Part shown: positions 43,879 through 52,775 of the stretch, one piece after another
How the letters are laid out: each line of letters opens with the position of its first letter
How positions within the stretch are numbered: position 1 is the stretch's first letter
Source: Advenella sp048381675
Lineage (GTDB): Bacteria > Pseudomonadota > Gammaproteobacteria > Burkholderiales > Burkholderiaceae_B
Length of the DNA stretch: 64,000 bases
Direction: 5' to 3'
NCBI RefSeq assembly: GCF_048381675.1
Contig: NZ_JBLWIS010000001.1
Span: 186,001-250,000, forward strand
Made by a program: the position numbers and the translations under genes
The notes under the pieces: model-generated
Database searches by the model: none
What the model was told of the DNA's origin: nothing
Seen by the model: the letters and a program-made list of their open reading frames with translations, nothing else

Positions 43879-44721
43879 ATGTTGCGAAACCGTTTGCCCA
43901 GCCTTGATTTAGCCGGTTTTAATGGCAGATTGTTGCGTCTGTTAACGGGTGGGTTTGGCCTGCTGCTGTTACTGGCCTGTTCCCGGCCTGAATATGTGGT
44001 GGATGAGTCATTTGCCTCAGCAGCGCAAGACAGTCGGGTACGGTTTATTGTTTTGCATTACACCTCTGAAAACAATGCTGATTCATTACGGCTGCTTACC
44101 CAGGACAAGGTCAGTGCCCATTATTTGTTAACAGCTGGTAAAACACCGGTTTTGTACCGCTTGGTTGATGAAAACCGCAGGGCCTGGCATGCCGGCGTCA
44201 GCCAGTGGTATGGTTATAAGAGCCTCAATGCCATGTCTATTGGCATTGAAGTGGTCAATCTGGGACCATTGGATGAGCGGCAAACGCAGTGGGATGCTTA
44301 TTCACCCGGGCAGATAAGTTTGCTGGCTACATTGTTGCGCGACCTGGCCCGGCGGCATGGCATCAAGGCAAAACATATCGTGGGTCATAGCGACATTGCG
44401 CCGCAGCGTAAAATTGATCCTGGCCCCCTGTTTCCTTGGGAGGCACTGGCAAAGCAGGGTATAGGGCGCTGGTATGATGAGAACCGTGTCAGGCAATACG
44501 AGGCCCGCTTTGCTGCTGAGGGATTGCCAAACTTATTGTGGTTCCAGGAAAAGTTGCGGCATATTGGCTATGAGGTGGAATTCGGGCCTGATGCACAAGC
44601 GTCAACTGGCCGGGTGTTGCGGGCGTTCCAGATGCATTACCGCCCGCAACGTTATGATGGCCTGCCCGATATTCAAACAGCTGCAATCCTGATGGATCTG
44701 TCTATGCAGGAAGATGATTAA
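43879..44721 (+). CDS. AmiD-like N-acetylmuramoyl-L-alanine amidase lipoprotein
   Basis: 280 residues. A lipoprotein signal ends LLLLACS (Cys34), so it is probably anchored to the outer membrane facing the periplasm. The amidase_2 zinc site is seen in FIVLHYTSE and KHIVGHSDIAPQRKIDPGPLFPW. The C-terminal 70 residues form a peptidoglycan-binding repeat (LWFQEKLRHIGYEV...VLRAFQMHYRP). It cleaves the muramoyl-Ala bond, in turnover of wall fragments. Its end overlaps the convergent methylase gene by four bases. Confidence 0.92.
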   Translation: MLRNRLPSLDLAGFNGRLLRLLTGGFGLLLLLACSRPEYVVDESFASAAQDSRVRFIVLHYTSENNADSLRLLTQDKVSAHYLLTAGKTPVLYRLVDENRRAWHAGVSQWYGYKSLNAMSIGIEVVNLGPLDERQTQWDAYSPGQISLLATLLRDLARRHGIKAKHIVGHSDIAPQRKIDPGPLFPWEALAKQGIGRWYDENRVRQYEARFAAEGLPNLLWFQEKLRHIGYEVEFGPDAQASTGRVLRAFQMHYRPQRYDGLPDIQTAAILMDLSMQEDD

Positions 44722-45428
44722 CCGGCCAGGAACAGGAAAAGCGTGGGTTTTTTATCCAGATCGGGGGCTTGGCCGGCTTTCCATTGGGCAATGGTTTTGG
44801 TCTTGATCCATTCTTCTTGCGTGGTAACAGAGCGTGCGATGCACAGGCGGGTGTCGGGCCGCAGTGCGTTCAGCAAAGATTCGAACATGGCCGCATTGCG
44901 ATAGGGGGTTTCGATAAATAACTGGGTTTGTTTTAATTTGGCCGATTCGTTTTCCCAGGCTTTCAGTTGCTTGCCTCGTTCAGCGGGGTTGACTGGGGCA
45001 TAGCCATGAAAAGTAAAGCGTTGTCCGTCAAGGCCGCTGGCCATTAAGCCCAGTAAAATAGAGGAAGGGCCTACCCACGGGATCACGCGAATGCCCATTT
45101 TGTGGGCGGCCATGACAACCCTGGCGCCGGGATCGGCAACTGCCGGGCAACCAGCCTCGGATACCAGGCCAATTTCGCCTTCGGGGCCAGCCTCACTCAG
45201 CCATTGCTTGATTTCTTCGGGCTTTGTTTTGGCGCCAAGGGTGTGAATGGTAATTTCCTGCAAGGGGGTTTGGGTGCCAACCAGTTTCAGGAAGGCGCGG
45301 GCGGTTTTGGCGTTTTCGGCTATGTAGCAGGTCAGGCGGCAAGCCAGGGCCTGGGTATCGGCAGGTAGCCATGAAGAGGTCGGGGCGTCTCCAAGGCCTA
45401 CGGGTATCAGGTGTAAGGTCTTAGGCAT
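44718..45428 (-). CDS. RsmI-like tetrapyrrole-methylase-fold methyltransferase
   Basis: 236 residues of the SAM-dependent corrin/porphyrin methylase fold: LHLIPVGLGD start, GEIGLVSEAGCPAVADPGA (SAM loop) and TQLFIETPYRNAAMFESLL. It belongs with the second RsmI-like group in betaproteobacteria that lies beside maf. True RsmI 2-prime-O-methylates C1402 in 16S rRNA; whether this paralogue has that activity is uncertain. It overlaps maf by eight bases. Confidence 0.82.
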   Translation of the reverse strand: MPKTLHLIPVGLGDAPTSSWLPADTQALACRLTCYIAENAKTARAFLKLVGTQTPLQEITIHTLGAKTKPEEIKQWLSEAGPEGEIGLVSEAGCPAVADPGARVVMAAHKMGIRVIPWVGPSSILLGLMASGLDGQRFTFHGYAPVNPAERGKQLKAWENESAKLKQTQLFIETPYRNAAMFESLLNALRPDTRLCIARSVTTQEEWIKTKTIAQWKAGQAPDLDKKPTLFLFLAG

Positions 45429-46035
45429 GGTGCGGGTTTTCCTGGGCGGACAGGGTTGGATTGATGCCGAACGAGCGGAGCATTCTGGCCAGGGTAATCA
45501 AGGGCAGGCCAATGATGGATGTGGGGTCGTCGCTTTCCATTTTGTCCATTAGCGTGATGCCCAGGCCCTCTGCTTTTGCGCTGCCGGCGGTATCAAAGGG
45601 TTTTTCGGTTTCAAGATAATGTACAATTTCAGCATTACTCAGTTCTCTGAAATAACAGCGCGTTATAATGTCAGCCGATTCTGTCCTGATGCCGTTGGTA
45701 ACGGCCAGTGCGCTATGAAATTCCACGCAATGGCCAGATAGTTGCTGCAGCTGTTTTTTTGCGGCGTCGAAGTTGCCGGGTTTGCCAATTGGCGAGCCAT
45801 CCAGCGTAGCCACCTGGTCCGAGCCAATAATGATACTGTCCGGGTTGTTTGCCGCAACCGCCTGCGCTTTTTCAATAGAAAGTCGCAAGGCCAGTTGGGC
45901 GGGTGTTTCGCCTGGTTGTGGGGTTTCGTCAATGTCCGGAGAAATCGCGGTAAACGGCAGGCGGAATCTTTCCAGCATTTCTTTTCTATAACGGGAAGAT
46001 GACGCAAGAATAAGACGGGATGCGTGGTTTGTCAT
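45421..46035 (-). CDS. Maf-family nucleotide pyrophosphatase
   Basis: 204 residues. LILASSSRYRKEMLERF, SPDIDE and IIGSDQV mark the Maf fold, which hydrolyses non-canonical or modified NTPs; the sequence class looks like YceF (7-methyl-GTP preferring) given SSSRYR and placement next to the yceD-rpmF-plsX cluster, as in E. coli. Divergent from yceD. Confidence 0.9.
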   Translation of the reverse strand: MTNHASRLILASSSRYRKEMLERFRLPFTAISPDIDETPQPGETPAQLALRLSIEKAQAVAANNPDSIIIGSDQVATLDGSPIGKPGNFDAAKKQLQQLSGHCVEFHSALAVTNGIRTESADIITRCYFRELSNAEIVHYLETEKPFDTAGSAKAEGLGITLMDKMESDDPTSIIGLPLITLARMLRSFGINPTLSAQENPHHA

Positions 46036-46141
46036 TGTTTTATTTGACCAAATGATAAATAACGGGTTATTATCCTATGTTTTCCGATGTTTGTGCAAAC
46101 CTTGAGTAAAGAAATGCAGGGAATAAGGAACAGGCAGGGAC

Positions 46142-46750
46142 ATGAGTAATGAAAAAAGCCTAGCTGGAAAAAGCCAAGTTGAAAGCCTAGCAGAAAAAAG
46201 CCAGGTGGAAAAAAACCAGGCGGGTTCGGGTAAGGGTCTTTTTATTGATTCCCTTGATTTTGTGCGCCGTGCCGGGGAAGTAAACGGCAAGACACCCTTG
46301 GGTGTTTTTTTAAGGCTTACACAGGATTTGCCTGAGCAATTGACAGATGAAAGCGGCATGGTTGTCTGGTCACTGAAAGGTGAGCAGGGTCCGCGTGGCA
46401 AGCGTTTGTTGCGTTTGCATGTGAAAGCCAGTCCGCAGCTTGTCTGTCAGCGTTGCCTTGGTTTATTCAAGTTTGACGTAAATAATGAATCGGTACTGGA
46501 ATTGGTTACTTCCGAGGCCGACCTTCACAGTGATTTGTCCGAATCTGATGAAGAAGAGGGATCTCTGGATGAGAAAATCCTTTCTTCCCGGCACATGAGT
46601 GTGCTTGATTTGGTAGAGGACGATTTAATATTAAGCCTGCCCTACGTGCCACGGCACGAGAGCTGTCCTGTACAAGCGACGCTGCCTGAAGATGAGCTCG
46701 AAAAGCCTTCTTCGCCATTTGCGGTGCTGGAGCAGCTTAAAAAGCGGTAA
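46142..46750 (+). CDS. yceD: DUF177/YceD-family protein
   Basis: 202-residue acidic protein of unclear role, encoded before rpmF in most bacteria; plant relatives act in 23S rRNA accumulation. A two-Cys pair at CQRC (about 101-104) and a distal PRHESCP are conserved features. The first 27 residues are unusual: a nine-residue unit (SLAGKSQVE, SLAEKSQVE) is tandemly duplicated. The core domain starts near GLFIDSLDFV. Confidence 0.9.
   Translation: MSNEKSLAGKSQVESLAEKSQVEKNQAGSGKGLFIDSLDFVRRAGEVNGKTPLGVFLRLTQDLPEQLTDESGMVVWSLKGEQGPRGKRLLRLHVKASPQLVCQRCLGLFKFDVNNESVLELVTSEADLHSDLSESDEEEGSLDEKILSSRHMSVLDLVEDDLILSLPYVPRHESCPVQATLPEDELEKPSSPFAVLEQLKKR
46157..46210 (+). repeat. 27-bp in-frame tandem duplication in yceD
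   Basis: 46157-46183 and 46184-46210 match at 23 of 27 bases and encode SLAGKSQVE-like units; a partial third unit follows. Confidence 0.8.
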
Positions 46751-46815
46751 TTTTTAACAGTTTATAGTTTTTAGTTTGTATTACCTTATTTAATACAACA
46801 TTTTTTGGAGTCATC

Positions 46816-46998
46816 ATGGCTGTTCAACAAAACAAAAAGTCACCTTCACGACGCAATATGCGCCGTTCACACGATTCTTTGACATCACCTGCTACAGCAA
46901 TCGAGTCAACAACGGGCGAATTGCACCTGCGTCACCACATCAGTCCTAACGGTATCTATCGTGGCCGTAAAGTTCTGAAAACAAAAAACGACGAATAA
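46816..46998 (+). CDS. rpmF: 50S ribosomal protein L32
   Basis: 60 residues. Starts MAVQQNKKSPSRRNMRRSHD, the L32 signature, and ends GIYRGRKVLK plus a short tail. The zinc-binding cysteines of some L32 proteins are absent (C-minus type). GGAG lies ahead of the ATG. Between yceD and plsX as usual. Confidence 0.97.
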   Translation: MAVQQNKKSPSRRNMRRSHDSLTSPATAIESTTGELHLRHHISPNGIYRGRKVLKTKNDE

Positions 46999-47056
46999 TC
47001 GGTTAAGTTGAGAATATGGCCGCGCCCTTGTTGGGCGTGGCCTGTTTATTACTATC

Positions 47057-48106
47057 GTGGTACGTATTGCTATAGATTGCATGGGCGGTGATGTCGGCCT
47101 GCCCGTGACTGTTCCTGCTGCTGTGCAAATTGCACGGCAGTATGCTGACACGCATTTTCTGTTAACTGGCGTTCCTGAACAAATAGAACAGGCTCTCAGG
47201 CAAGCAAATCCAGGCGACCTCAGCCGTTTTGAAATTGTCCCCGCTTCTGAAGTGGTGGCAATGGATGATCCGGTAGAGGTCGCTTTGCGTCGTAAAAAAG
47301 ATTCCTCCATGCGGGTTGGTGTCAACCTGGTCAAAGAGAAAAGGGCGGATGCGCTTGTTTCTGCAGGTAATACCGGTGCTTTAATGGCTATCTCACGTTA
47401 TGTGCTGAAAACCATGGAAGGCATAGACCGGCCTGCGATTGCCACCGCCATCCCCAACCAGAAAGGTGGTGCCACCACCATGCTGGATTTGGGCGCCAAT
47501 GTTGATTGCACTGCCAAGCACTTGCTCGAATTCGCGATTATGGGTGTGGCACTCTGTGAGGCAATCGATAATATCCAGAACCCAACCGTTGGCCTGCTTA
47601 ATATCGGTGAAGAAGCTATCAAAGGCAATGAGGTTGTCAAGGAAGCATCGGTACTGCTGCAACGCAGTGGGCTGAATTTCTATGGCAACGTTGAGGGCGA
47701 TGATATTTTCAAGGGGACCAGCAATATCGTGGTCTGTGACGGCTTTGTGGGCAATGTGGTCCTCAAGTCGCTCGAAGGCCTGGCGAAAATGATTGGTACC
47801 ATGTTGAAGCAGGAATTTACCCGAAACTATCTTACAATGGCAGCAGGTCTGGTTGCCCGGCCGGTACTTAACAGTTTTCGTGATCGTGTGGATAATCGCA
47901 ATTATAATGGTGCAGCCCTGTTGGGCTTGCGCGGTATTGTCTTCAAAAGTCACGGTTCTGCTGATGTTTTTGCCTATACAAAGGCTATTGAGCGCGCCCG
48001 TGGTGCGGTAGTCAGGGGGTTGCTTGAAAAAACCGCCATGGCAGTCACCCAGATGACGCAAAGAATAGACCGGGATAATGCTGAAAGTACCATCGGACAG
48101 AAATAA
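47057..48106 (+). CDS. plsX: Phosphate acyltransferase PlsX
   Basis: Converts acyl-ACP to acyl-phosphate for phospholipid synthesis. 349 residues opening MVRIAIDCMGGDVG, with SAGNTGALMA and NIGEEAIKGNEVVKEA. The start is GTG (47057) and no Shine-Dalgarno is visible; no ATG fits. Head of the plsX-fabHDG run, 58 bp after rpmF. Confidence 0.96.
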   Translation: MVRIAIDCMGGDVGLPVTVPAAVQIARQYADTHFLLTGVPEQIEQALRQANPGDLSRFEIVPASEVVAMDDPVEVALRRKKDSSMRVGVNLVKEKRADALVSAGNTGALMAISRYVLKTMEGIDRPAIATAIPNQKGGATTMLDLGANVDCTAKHLLEFAIMGVALCEAIDNIQNPTVGLLNIGEEAIKGNEVVKEASVLLQRSGLNFYGNVEGDDIFKGTSNIVVCDGFVGNVVLKSLEGLAKMIGTMLKQEFTRNYLTMAAGLVARPVLNSFRDRVDNRNYNGAALLGLRGIVFKSHGSADVFAYTKAIERARGAVVRGLLEKTAMAVTQMTQRIDRDNAESTIGQK

Positions 48107-48163
48107 AAAATATAAAACGCTGTGCCTGCTCCTTAAATTCAGGCATGGCCCAAGGAGTTGGTC

Positions 48164-49138
48164 ATGAGTTTTGCAAAAATTATAGGTTCGGGCAGTTATT
48201 TGCCCGAAAACTGTGTTACTAACGACCAGTTGGCAGCCAAGTTGGCGGAAAAGGGCATAGAGACCTCCGATGAGTGGATCATGACCCGGACAGGTATCCG
48301 TCAGCGTCATCTGGCCAGCGACAATCAAAAAACCAGTGATCTGGCTCTCATTGCCGCGCAGCGTGCCATTGAGGATGCCGGGATTGATGCGGCCGACATA
48401 GACCTGATTATCGTTGCCACTTCCACACCCGATTTCATTTTTCCAAGCACGGCATGTCTCGTACAGTCCCGTTTGGGTATCAAGGGTGGGGCCGCTTTCG
48501 ATGTGCAGGCTGTATGTAGCGGTTTTGTTTATGCGTTGGCAACGGCAGACAGCTTCATCAAGGCCAATAATGCGAAATGTGCCCTGGTGATCGGTGCCGA
48601 AACCTTTTCCCGTATTTTAGATTGGGATGATCGCGGTACTTGTGTGCTGTTTGGCGATGGTGCCGGTGCAATGGTGCTGCAAGCTTCTGAAGGCCCCGGT
48701 ATTCTGGCGACACAGCTGAATGCGGATGGTTCACTGAATACAATCCTGAATACACCCGGACGAATCGAAAACGGGGTGGTAACCGGTGATCCGTTCCTGC
48801 GCATGGATGGCCAGGCTGTTTTCAAGCAGGCGGTGACCGTACTGGAAAAATCCGCTCATCAGGTTTGTGAAAAAGCGGGTGTCAGCCTGGATGCCATCGA
48901 CTGGATGGTGCCTCATCAGGCCAATATCCGTATCATTAATTATCTGGGCCGCAAACTGGGCCTGCCGGCCGAAAAAATCGTGGTCACCGTTTCCGAACAC
49001 GCTAATACGTCGGCAGCCAGTGTGCCCTTGGCTTTTGATACTGCCCGCAAGGACGGTCGTCTGAAAGCAGGCGATTGCGTGCTGATGCAGGGCGTTGGTG
49101 GGGGCTTCACCTGGGGTTCTGCCTTGGTGCGCCTGTAA
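48164..49138 (+). CDS. fabH: 3-oxoacyl-ACP synthase III
   Basis: Starts fatty acid chains by condensing acetyl-CoA with malonyl-ACP. The ATG at 48164, six bases after AAGGAG, is chosen over TTG at 48158; 324 residues. Catalytic Cys in DVQAVCSGFVYAL, His in PHQANIRI and Asn in EHANTSAASVP. The final GGGFTWGSALVRL is typical. Confidence 0.97.
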   Translation: MSFAKIIGSGSYLPENCVTNDQLAAKLAEKGIETSDEWIMTRTGIRQRHLASDNQKTSDLALIAAQRAIEDAGIDAADIDLIIVATSTPDFIFPSTACLVQSRLGIKGGAAFDVQAVCSGFVYALATADSFIKANNAKCALVIGAETFSRILDWDDRGTCVLFGDGAGAMVLQASEGPGILATQLNADGSLNTILNTPGRIENGVVTGDPFLRMDGQAVFKQAVTVLEKSAHQVCEKAGVSLDAIDWMVPHQANIRIINYLGRKLGLPAEKIVVTVSEHANTSAASVPLAFDTARKDGRLKAGDCVLMQGVGGGFTWGSALVRL

Positions 49139-49162
49139 ACACATCTTAAGAGACAAACCTAA

Positions 49163-50095
49163 ATGAAAATTGCTTTTGTATTTCCGGGCCAAGGTTCGCA
49201 AACCGTAGGCATGCTCAATAGCTGGGCCGACAATCAGGTCGTAACGCAAGTTATTGAACGGGCGAGTGCCGCGCTAGACCAGGACCTGGCTGCGCTGATT
49301 GCCGAAGGGCCGGCCGAACAACTTAATTTAACCACTAACACCCAGCCTGTCATGTTGGCGGCCAGTTATTCCATGTACCAGGCTTACGTGCAAGCCGGTG
49401 GTCCACAGGCGGCTTTAATGGCCGGCCATAGCCTTGGTGAGTACTCGGCACTGGCTGCTGCAGGCTCTTTCTCGCTTGAGGATGCCGTGCGTCTGGTCAG
49501 GGTGCGGGCCGATGCCATGCAGGCTGCCGTGCCGGTAGGTACAGGCGGGATGGCTGCCATCCTTGGACTGGATGACGATACCGTACGCAAGGTTTGTGCT
49601 GATGCGGCCCAGTCTGAAGTGGTGGAAGCGGTTAATTTCAATGCACCTGCCCAGGTTGTGATTGCCGGACACAAGGCGGCGGTAGAGCGGGCCTGTGACC
49701 TGGCCAAGCAGGCCGGTGCCAAGCGTGCCCTGCCATTGCCGGTTTCCGCTCCTTTTCATTCCAGCCTGCTTAAGCCTGCTGCTGATGTTTTGGAAAAAGC
49801 CCTCTCCGCTATTACAATTGCGATGCCTTCTGTTGATGTCATCAATAACGTTGATGTGGCTGTGGCTACAACACCTGAAGCCATTCGTGATGCGCTGGTG
49901 CGCCAGGCCTGGCATCCGGTGCGTTGGGTTGAAACCATCCGCGCCATGAAGCAGCAGGGTGTTACCCATGTTGTCGAGTGTGGTCCCGGCAAAGTGTTAA
50001 GTGGCCTGGTTAAGCGAATCGAGCCTGAAATGACCGGAATATCCATTTATGATCCTGCGTCCATGCAGGCCGCCCTGGAAACCTTGAAGGGATAA
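49163..50095 (+). CDS. fabD: Malonyl-CoA:ACP transacylase
   Basis: Loads malonyl groups on ACP. 310 residues. FPGQGSQTVGM at the start, nucleophile Ser in GHSLGEYSALAA, and His in PVSAPFHSSL. 24 bp after fabH. Confidence 0.97.
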   Translation: MKIAFVFPGQGSQTVGMLNSWADNQVVTQVIERASAALDQDLAALIAEGPAEQLNLTTNTQPVMLAASYSMYQAYVQAGGPQAALMAGHSLGEYSALAAAGSFSLEDAVRLVRVRADAMQAAVPVGTGGMAAILGLDDDTVRKVCADAAQSEVVEAVNFNAPAQVVIAGHKAAVERACDLAKQAGAKRALPLPVSAPFHSSLLKPAADVLEKALSAITIAMPSVDVINNVDVAVATTPEAIRDALVRQAWHPVRWVETIRAMKQQGVTHVVECGPGKVLSGLVKRIEPEMTGISIYDPASMQAALETLKG

Positions 50096-50105
50096 GGAAG
50101 AGAAA

Positions 50106-50852
50106 ATGTCTGAAGTAAAAGAGTTGAGTGGTCAGGTTGCCCTTGTTACTGGTGCAACACGTGGACTGGGCAAGGCCATTGCGCTTGAGCTGGCCAAACG
50201 TGGTGCCACTGTGATTGGCACGGCAACTTCAGAAGCCGGTGCGCAAGGCATTAGTGCCGATTTAGCCGCTTTTGGCGGCAAGGGCGTTGTGCTTGATGTG
50301 ACTGATGCCGCTTCCTGTGATGCTTTGCTGGCCGAGTTGGCCAAAGAAGGTGCTCCCCATATCCTGGTGAATAATGCGGGCATTACGCGTGATGGCCTGG
50401 CCATGCGCATGAAAGATGATGACTGGTCTGCCGTTATGGATACCAATCTGGGTTCGGTTTTCCGCATGTCACGGGGTGTTCTCAAGGTCATGATGAAAGC
50501 GCGTTCCGGCCGTATCATTAACGTGACTTCGGTAGTTGGTTCAAGCGGTAATCCCGGTCAGGCGAATTATGCCGCTGCCAAAGCTGGCGTGGCAGGCATG
50601 AGCAGGGCGCTGGCCCGTGAGCTTGGCAGTCGCAATATTACCGTCAACTGCGTGGCGCCCGGCTTTATCGATACTGATATGACCCGTGCATTGGGCGAGG
50701 CTCAAACCTCGGCATTGCTCGGACAAATTCCATTGGGCCGCCTTGGCCAGCCTGAAGATGTTGCCAATGCCGTTGCGTTTCTGGCCAGTCCCGCTGCTGC
50801 ATATATTACCGGTACAACCTTGCATGTAAATGGCGGAATGTATATGCAATAG
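50106..50852 (+). CDS. fabG: 3-oxoacyl-ACP reductase
   Basis: NADPH-dependent reduction in the elongation cycle. 248 residues, SDR fold: TGATRGLGKAIA at the nucleotide site, NNAGITRDGLAMRM, catalytic Ser (NVTSVVGSSGN), Tyr-Lys in YAAAKAGV. 10 bp after fabD. A terminator follows, so the plsX-fabHDG message ends here. Confidence 0.97.
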   Translation: MSEVKELSGQVALVTGATRGLGKAIALELAKRGATVIGTATSEAGAQGISADLAAFGGKGVVLDVTDAASCDALLAELAKEGAPHILVNNAGITRDGLAMRMKDDDWSAVMDTNLGSVFRMSRGVLKVMMKARSGRIINVTSVVGSSGNPGQANYAAAKAGVAGMSRALARELGSRNITVNCVAPGFIDTDMTRALGEAQTSALLGQIPLGRLGQPEDVANAVAFLASPAAAYITGTTLHVNGGMYMQ

Positions 50853-50874
50853 TGCTGTTTTTACGGCACGTTCA

Positions 50875-50916
50875 GGGGCAATACAAAGAATTAATTTGCC
50901 CCGTTTGTCTTTTTTT
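50875..50916 (+). terminator. Terminator after fabG
   Basis: GGGGCAA (50875-50881) pairs with TTGCCCC (50896-50902), followed within eight bases by a run of seven T (50910-50916). Confidence 0.75.
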
Positions 50917-51051
50917 AAAGAAAAAAGATTAATTTTTAATAAAATGCACAGTTAGCAGTACACGCATTTTAACTTTTTAGATGGTATTTTGGTTTTATAA
51001 GTTTTTTAATGCTTATTTGCTAAAATAATTTTTTTTTGTCACAACAGCCTT

Positions 51052-51079
51052 TTGCATTTTATAAGCAGTTGGCTATAAT
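51052..51079 (+). promoter_or_regulatory. Promoter of acpP
   Basis: TTGCAT (51052-51057) and a perfect TATAAT (51074-51079) with 16 bp between, in an AT-rich upstream region, 31 bp before the acpP ATG. This gives a very short leader holding TTTGGAGAG. Confidence 0.8.
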
Positions 51080-51109
51080 TCGCGGGATTCATTCCCTTTG
51101 GAGAGTTAA

Positions 51110-51346
51110 ATGGATAGCATCGAACAACGCGTCAAGAAGATTGTCGCAGAACAGCTTGGCGTTAATGAAGCTGAAATCAAAAACGAGTCTTCTTTTCTTG
51201 ACGACCTAGGTGCCGATTCACTGGATATGGTTGAGCTGGTAATGGCTCTGGAAGATGAATTCGAGACAGAGATTCCTGACGAAGAAGCAGAAAAAATCAC
51301 TACCGTTCAGCAAGCTGTTGATTATATCAACAAGAATAAAGCTTAA
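51110..51346 (+). CDS. acpP: Acyl carrier protein
   Basis: 78-residue acidic carrier of growing acyl chains. The phosphopantetheine site is Ser37 in DDLGADSLDMVEL. It has its own strong promoter and two downstream hairpins, fitting the high expression of ACP. GGAGAG ribosome site ahead of ATG. Confidence 0.98.
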   Translation: MDSIEQRVKKIVAEQLGVNEAEIKNESSFLDDLGADSLDMVELVMALEDEFETEIPDEEAEKITTVQQAVDYINKNKA

Positions 51347-51359
51347 TGTAGCCGTTCCA

Positions 51360-51386
51360 GCCATTGACCCTTTTCTGGTCAATGGC
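51360..51386 (+). terminator. Hairpin just after acpP
   Basis: GCCATTGACC (51360-51369) pairs with GGTCAATGGC (51377-51386), seven-base loop, no T run. Possibly a stabilising 3-prime stem. Confidence 0.6.
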
Positions 51387-51401
51387 CGGTTGATGCAAAA
51401 G

Positions 51402-51479
51402 CGCTTGGGAAAGCGTTGTGTCGGTAGTCTGGTCAATTTTCAGGCTATATTGCATTTTGCTTTTCCCAAGCGTTTTTTT
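51402..51479 (+). terminator. Terminator between acpP and fabF
   Basis: CGCTTGGGAAA (51402-51412) pairs with TTTCCCAAGCG (51462-51472), followed by seven T. The loop is long (49 bases), so the fold is less certain than the T run suggests; read-through into fabF is likely. Confidence 0.65.
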
Positions 51480-51544
51480 GTTTATGGCAATATGCCAAGG
51501 CAATCATTCCATTCATTTAAATACAATTAAGGTAGGAGTCTTCT

Positions 51545-52774
51545 GTGAAAAGACGTGTCGTAATTACTGGCTTGGGTATTGTTTCCCCGGTAGGAAATTC
51601 AATAGATACAGCCTGGGATAATATTATCAACGGACGTTCCGGAATTGGTCGTATAACCCGGTTTGACGCCTCAGGGTTCAATTCACAGATTGCCGGTGAA
51701 GTCAGGGATTTTGACCTGACCAAATACATGTCCGCCAAAGAAGGCAAGCAAATGGATACGTTCATCCATTATGGCATTGCTGCCAGTATTGACGCCTGGC
51801 GTGATTCCGGTCTTGAAATTACTGAAGAAAATGCCGAACGGATCGGTGTGATTGTCAGTTCGGGCATTGGTGGCCTTCATCGTATTGAAGAAACCCAAAC
51901 CGAATATCTGGCCAAAGGTCCGCGTCGTATTTCTCCTTTCTTTGTTCCCGCTTCGCTGATTAACCTTATTTCCGGTCATCTTACTATCATGCTTGGCCTG
52001 AAAGGCCCCAGCTATGCAGTGGTTTCGGCTTGTACAACCGGCCTGCACTCCATTGGTGATGCAGCTCGCCTGATTGAATACGGTGATGCCGATGTCATGA
52101 TTGCAGGTGGTGCCGAGGCAACCGTTTCTCCGTTGGGTATTGGTGGTTTTGCCGCCATGCGTGCGCTTTCGACCCGCAATGATGATCCTGAAACTGCTTC
52201 ACGTCCTTGGGACGCTGATCGTGACGGTTTTGTATTGGGTGAGGGTGCTGGGGTACTGGTGCTTGAAGAATATGAGCATGCCAAAAAGCGTGGCGCTCGC
52301 ATCTATGGCGAATTTACCGGCTATGGCATGAGTTCCGATGCACACCACATTACGGCTCCAGACAGCGACGGTCCCCGTCGTGGTATCCTGAATGCCTTGA
52401 AAAATGCACAAATCAACCCTGATCAGGTTAATTATGTGAATGCACACGGTACATCAACACCCTTGGGTGACCAAAACGAAACCAACGCTCTTAAACTGGC
52501 CCTGGGAGATCACGCCTATAAAACCGTGGTCAACTCCACCAAGTCCATGACCGGGCATTTGCTGGGTGCGGCGGGTGGTATCGAGGCCGTATTCACGACG
52601 CTGGCGGTTCATCATCAGATTTCCCCTCCAACCATTAATATTTTCAATCAGGATCCTGCTTGTGACCTTGATTATTGCGCCAACCAGGCCCGTGAGATGA
52701 AAATAGAATATGCACTGTCCAACTCGTTTGGTTTTGGTGGTACAAACGGTTCAATGGTCGTGAAACGGGTTTGA
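51545..52774 (+). CDS. fabF: 3-oxoacyl-ACP synthase II
   Basis: Elongating condensing enzyme, 409 residues. Start is GTG (51545) with AGGAG six bases upstream; opening MKRRVVITGLGIVSPVG. Catalytic Cys in SACTTGLHSIGDA, His in NAHGTSTPLGD and KSMTGHLLGAAG. One base separates its stop from the ygfX-like start. Confidence 0.97.
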   Translation: MKRRVVITGLGIVSPVGNSIDTAWDNIINGRSGIGRITRFDASGFNSQIAGEVRDFDLTKYMSAKEGKQMDTFIHYGIAASIDAWRDSGLEITEENAERIGVIVSSGIGGLHRIEETQTEYLAKGPRRISPFFVPASLINLISGHLTIMLGLKGPSYAVVSACTTGLHSIGDAARLIEYGDADVMIAGGAEATVSPLGIGGFAAMRALSTRNDDPETASRPWDADRDGFVLGEGAGVLVLEEYEHAKKRGARIYGEFTGYGMSSDAHHITAPDSDGPRRGILNALKNAQINPDQVNYVNAHGTSTPLGDQNETNALKLALGDHAYKTVVNSTKSMTGHLLGAAGGIEAVFTTLAVHHQISPPTINIFNQDPACDLDYCANQAREMKIEYALSNSFGFGGTNGSMVVKRV

Positions 52775-52775
52775 T

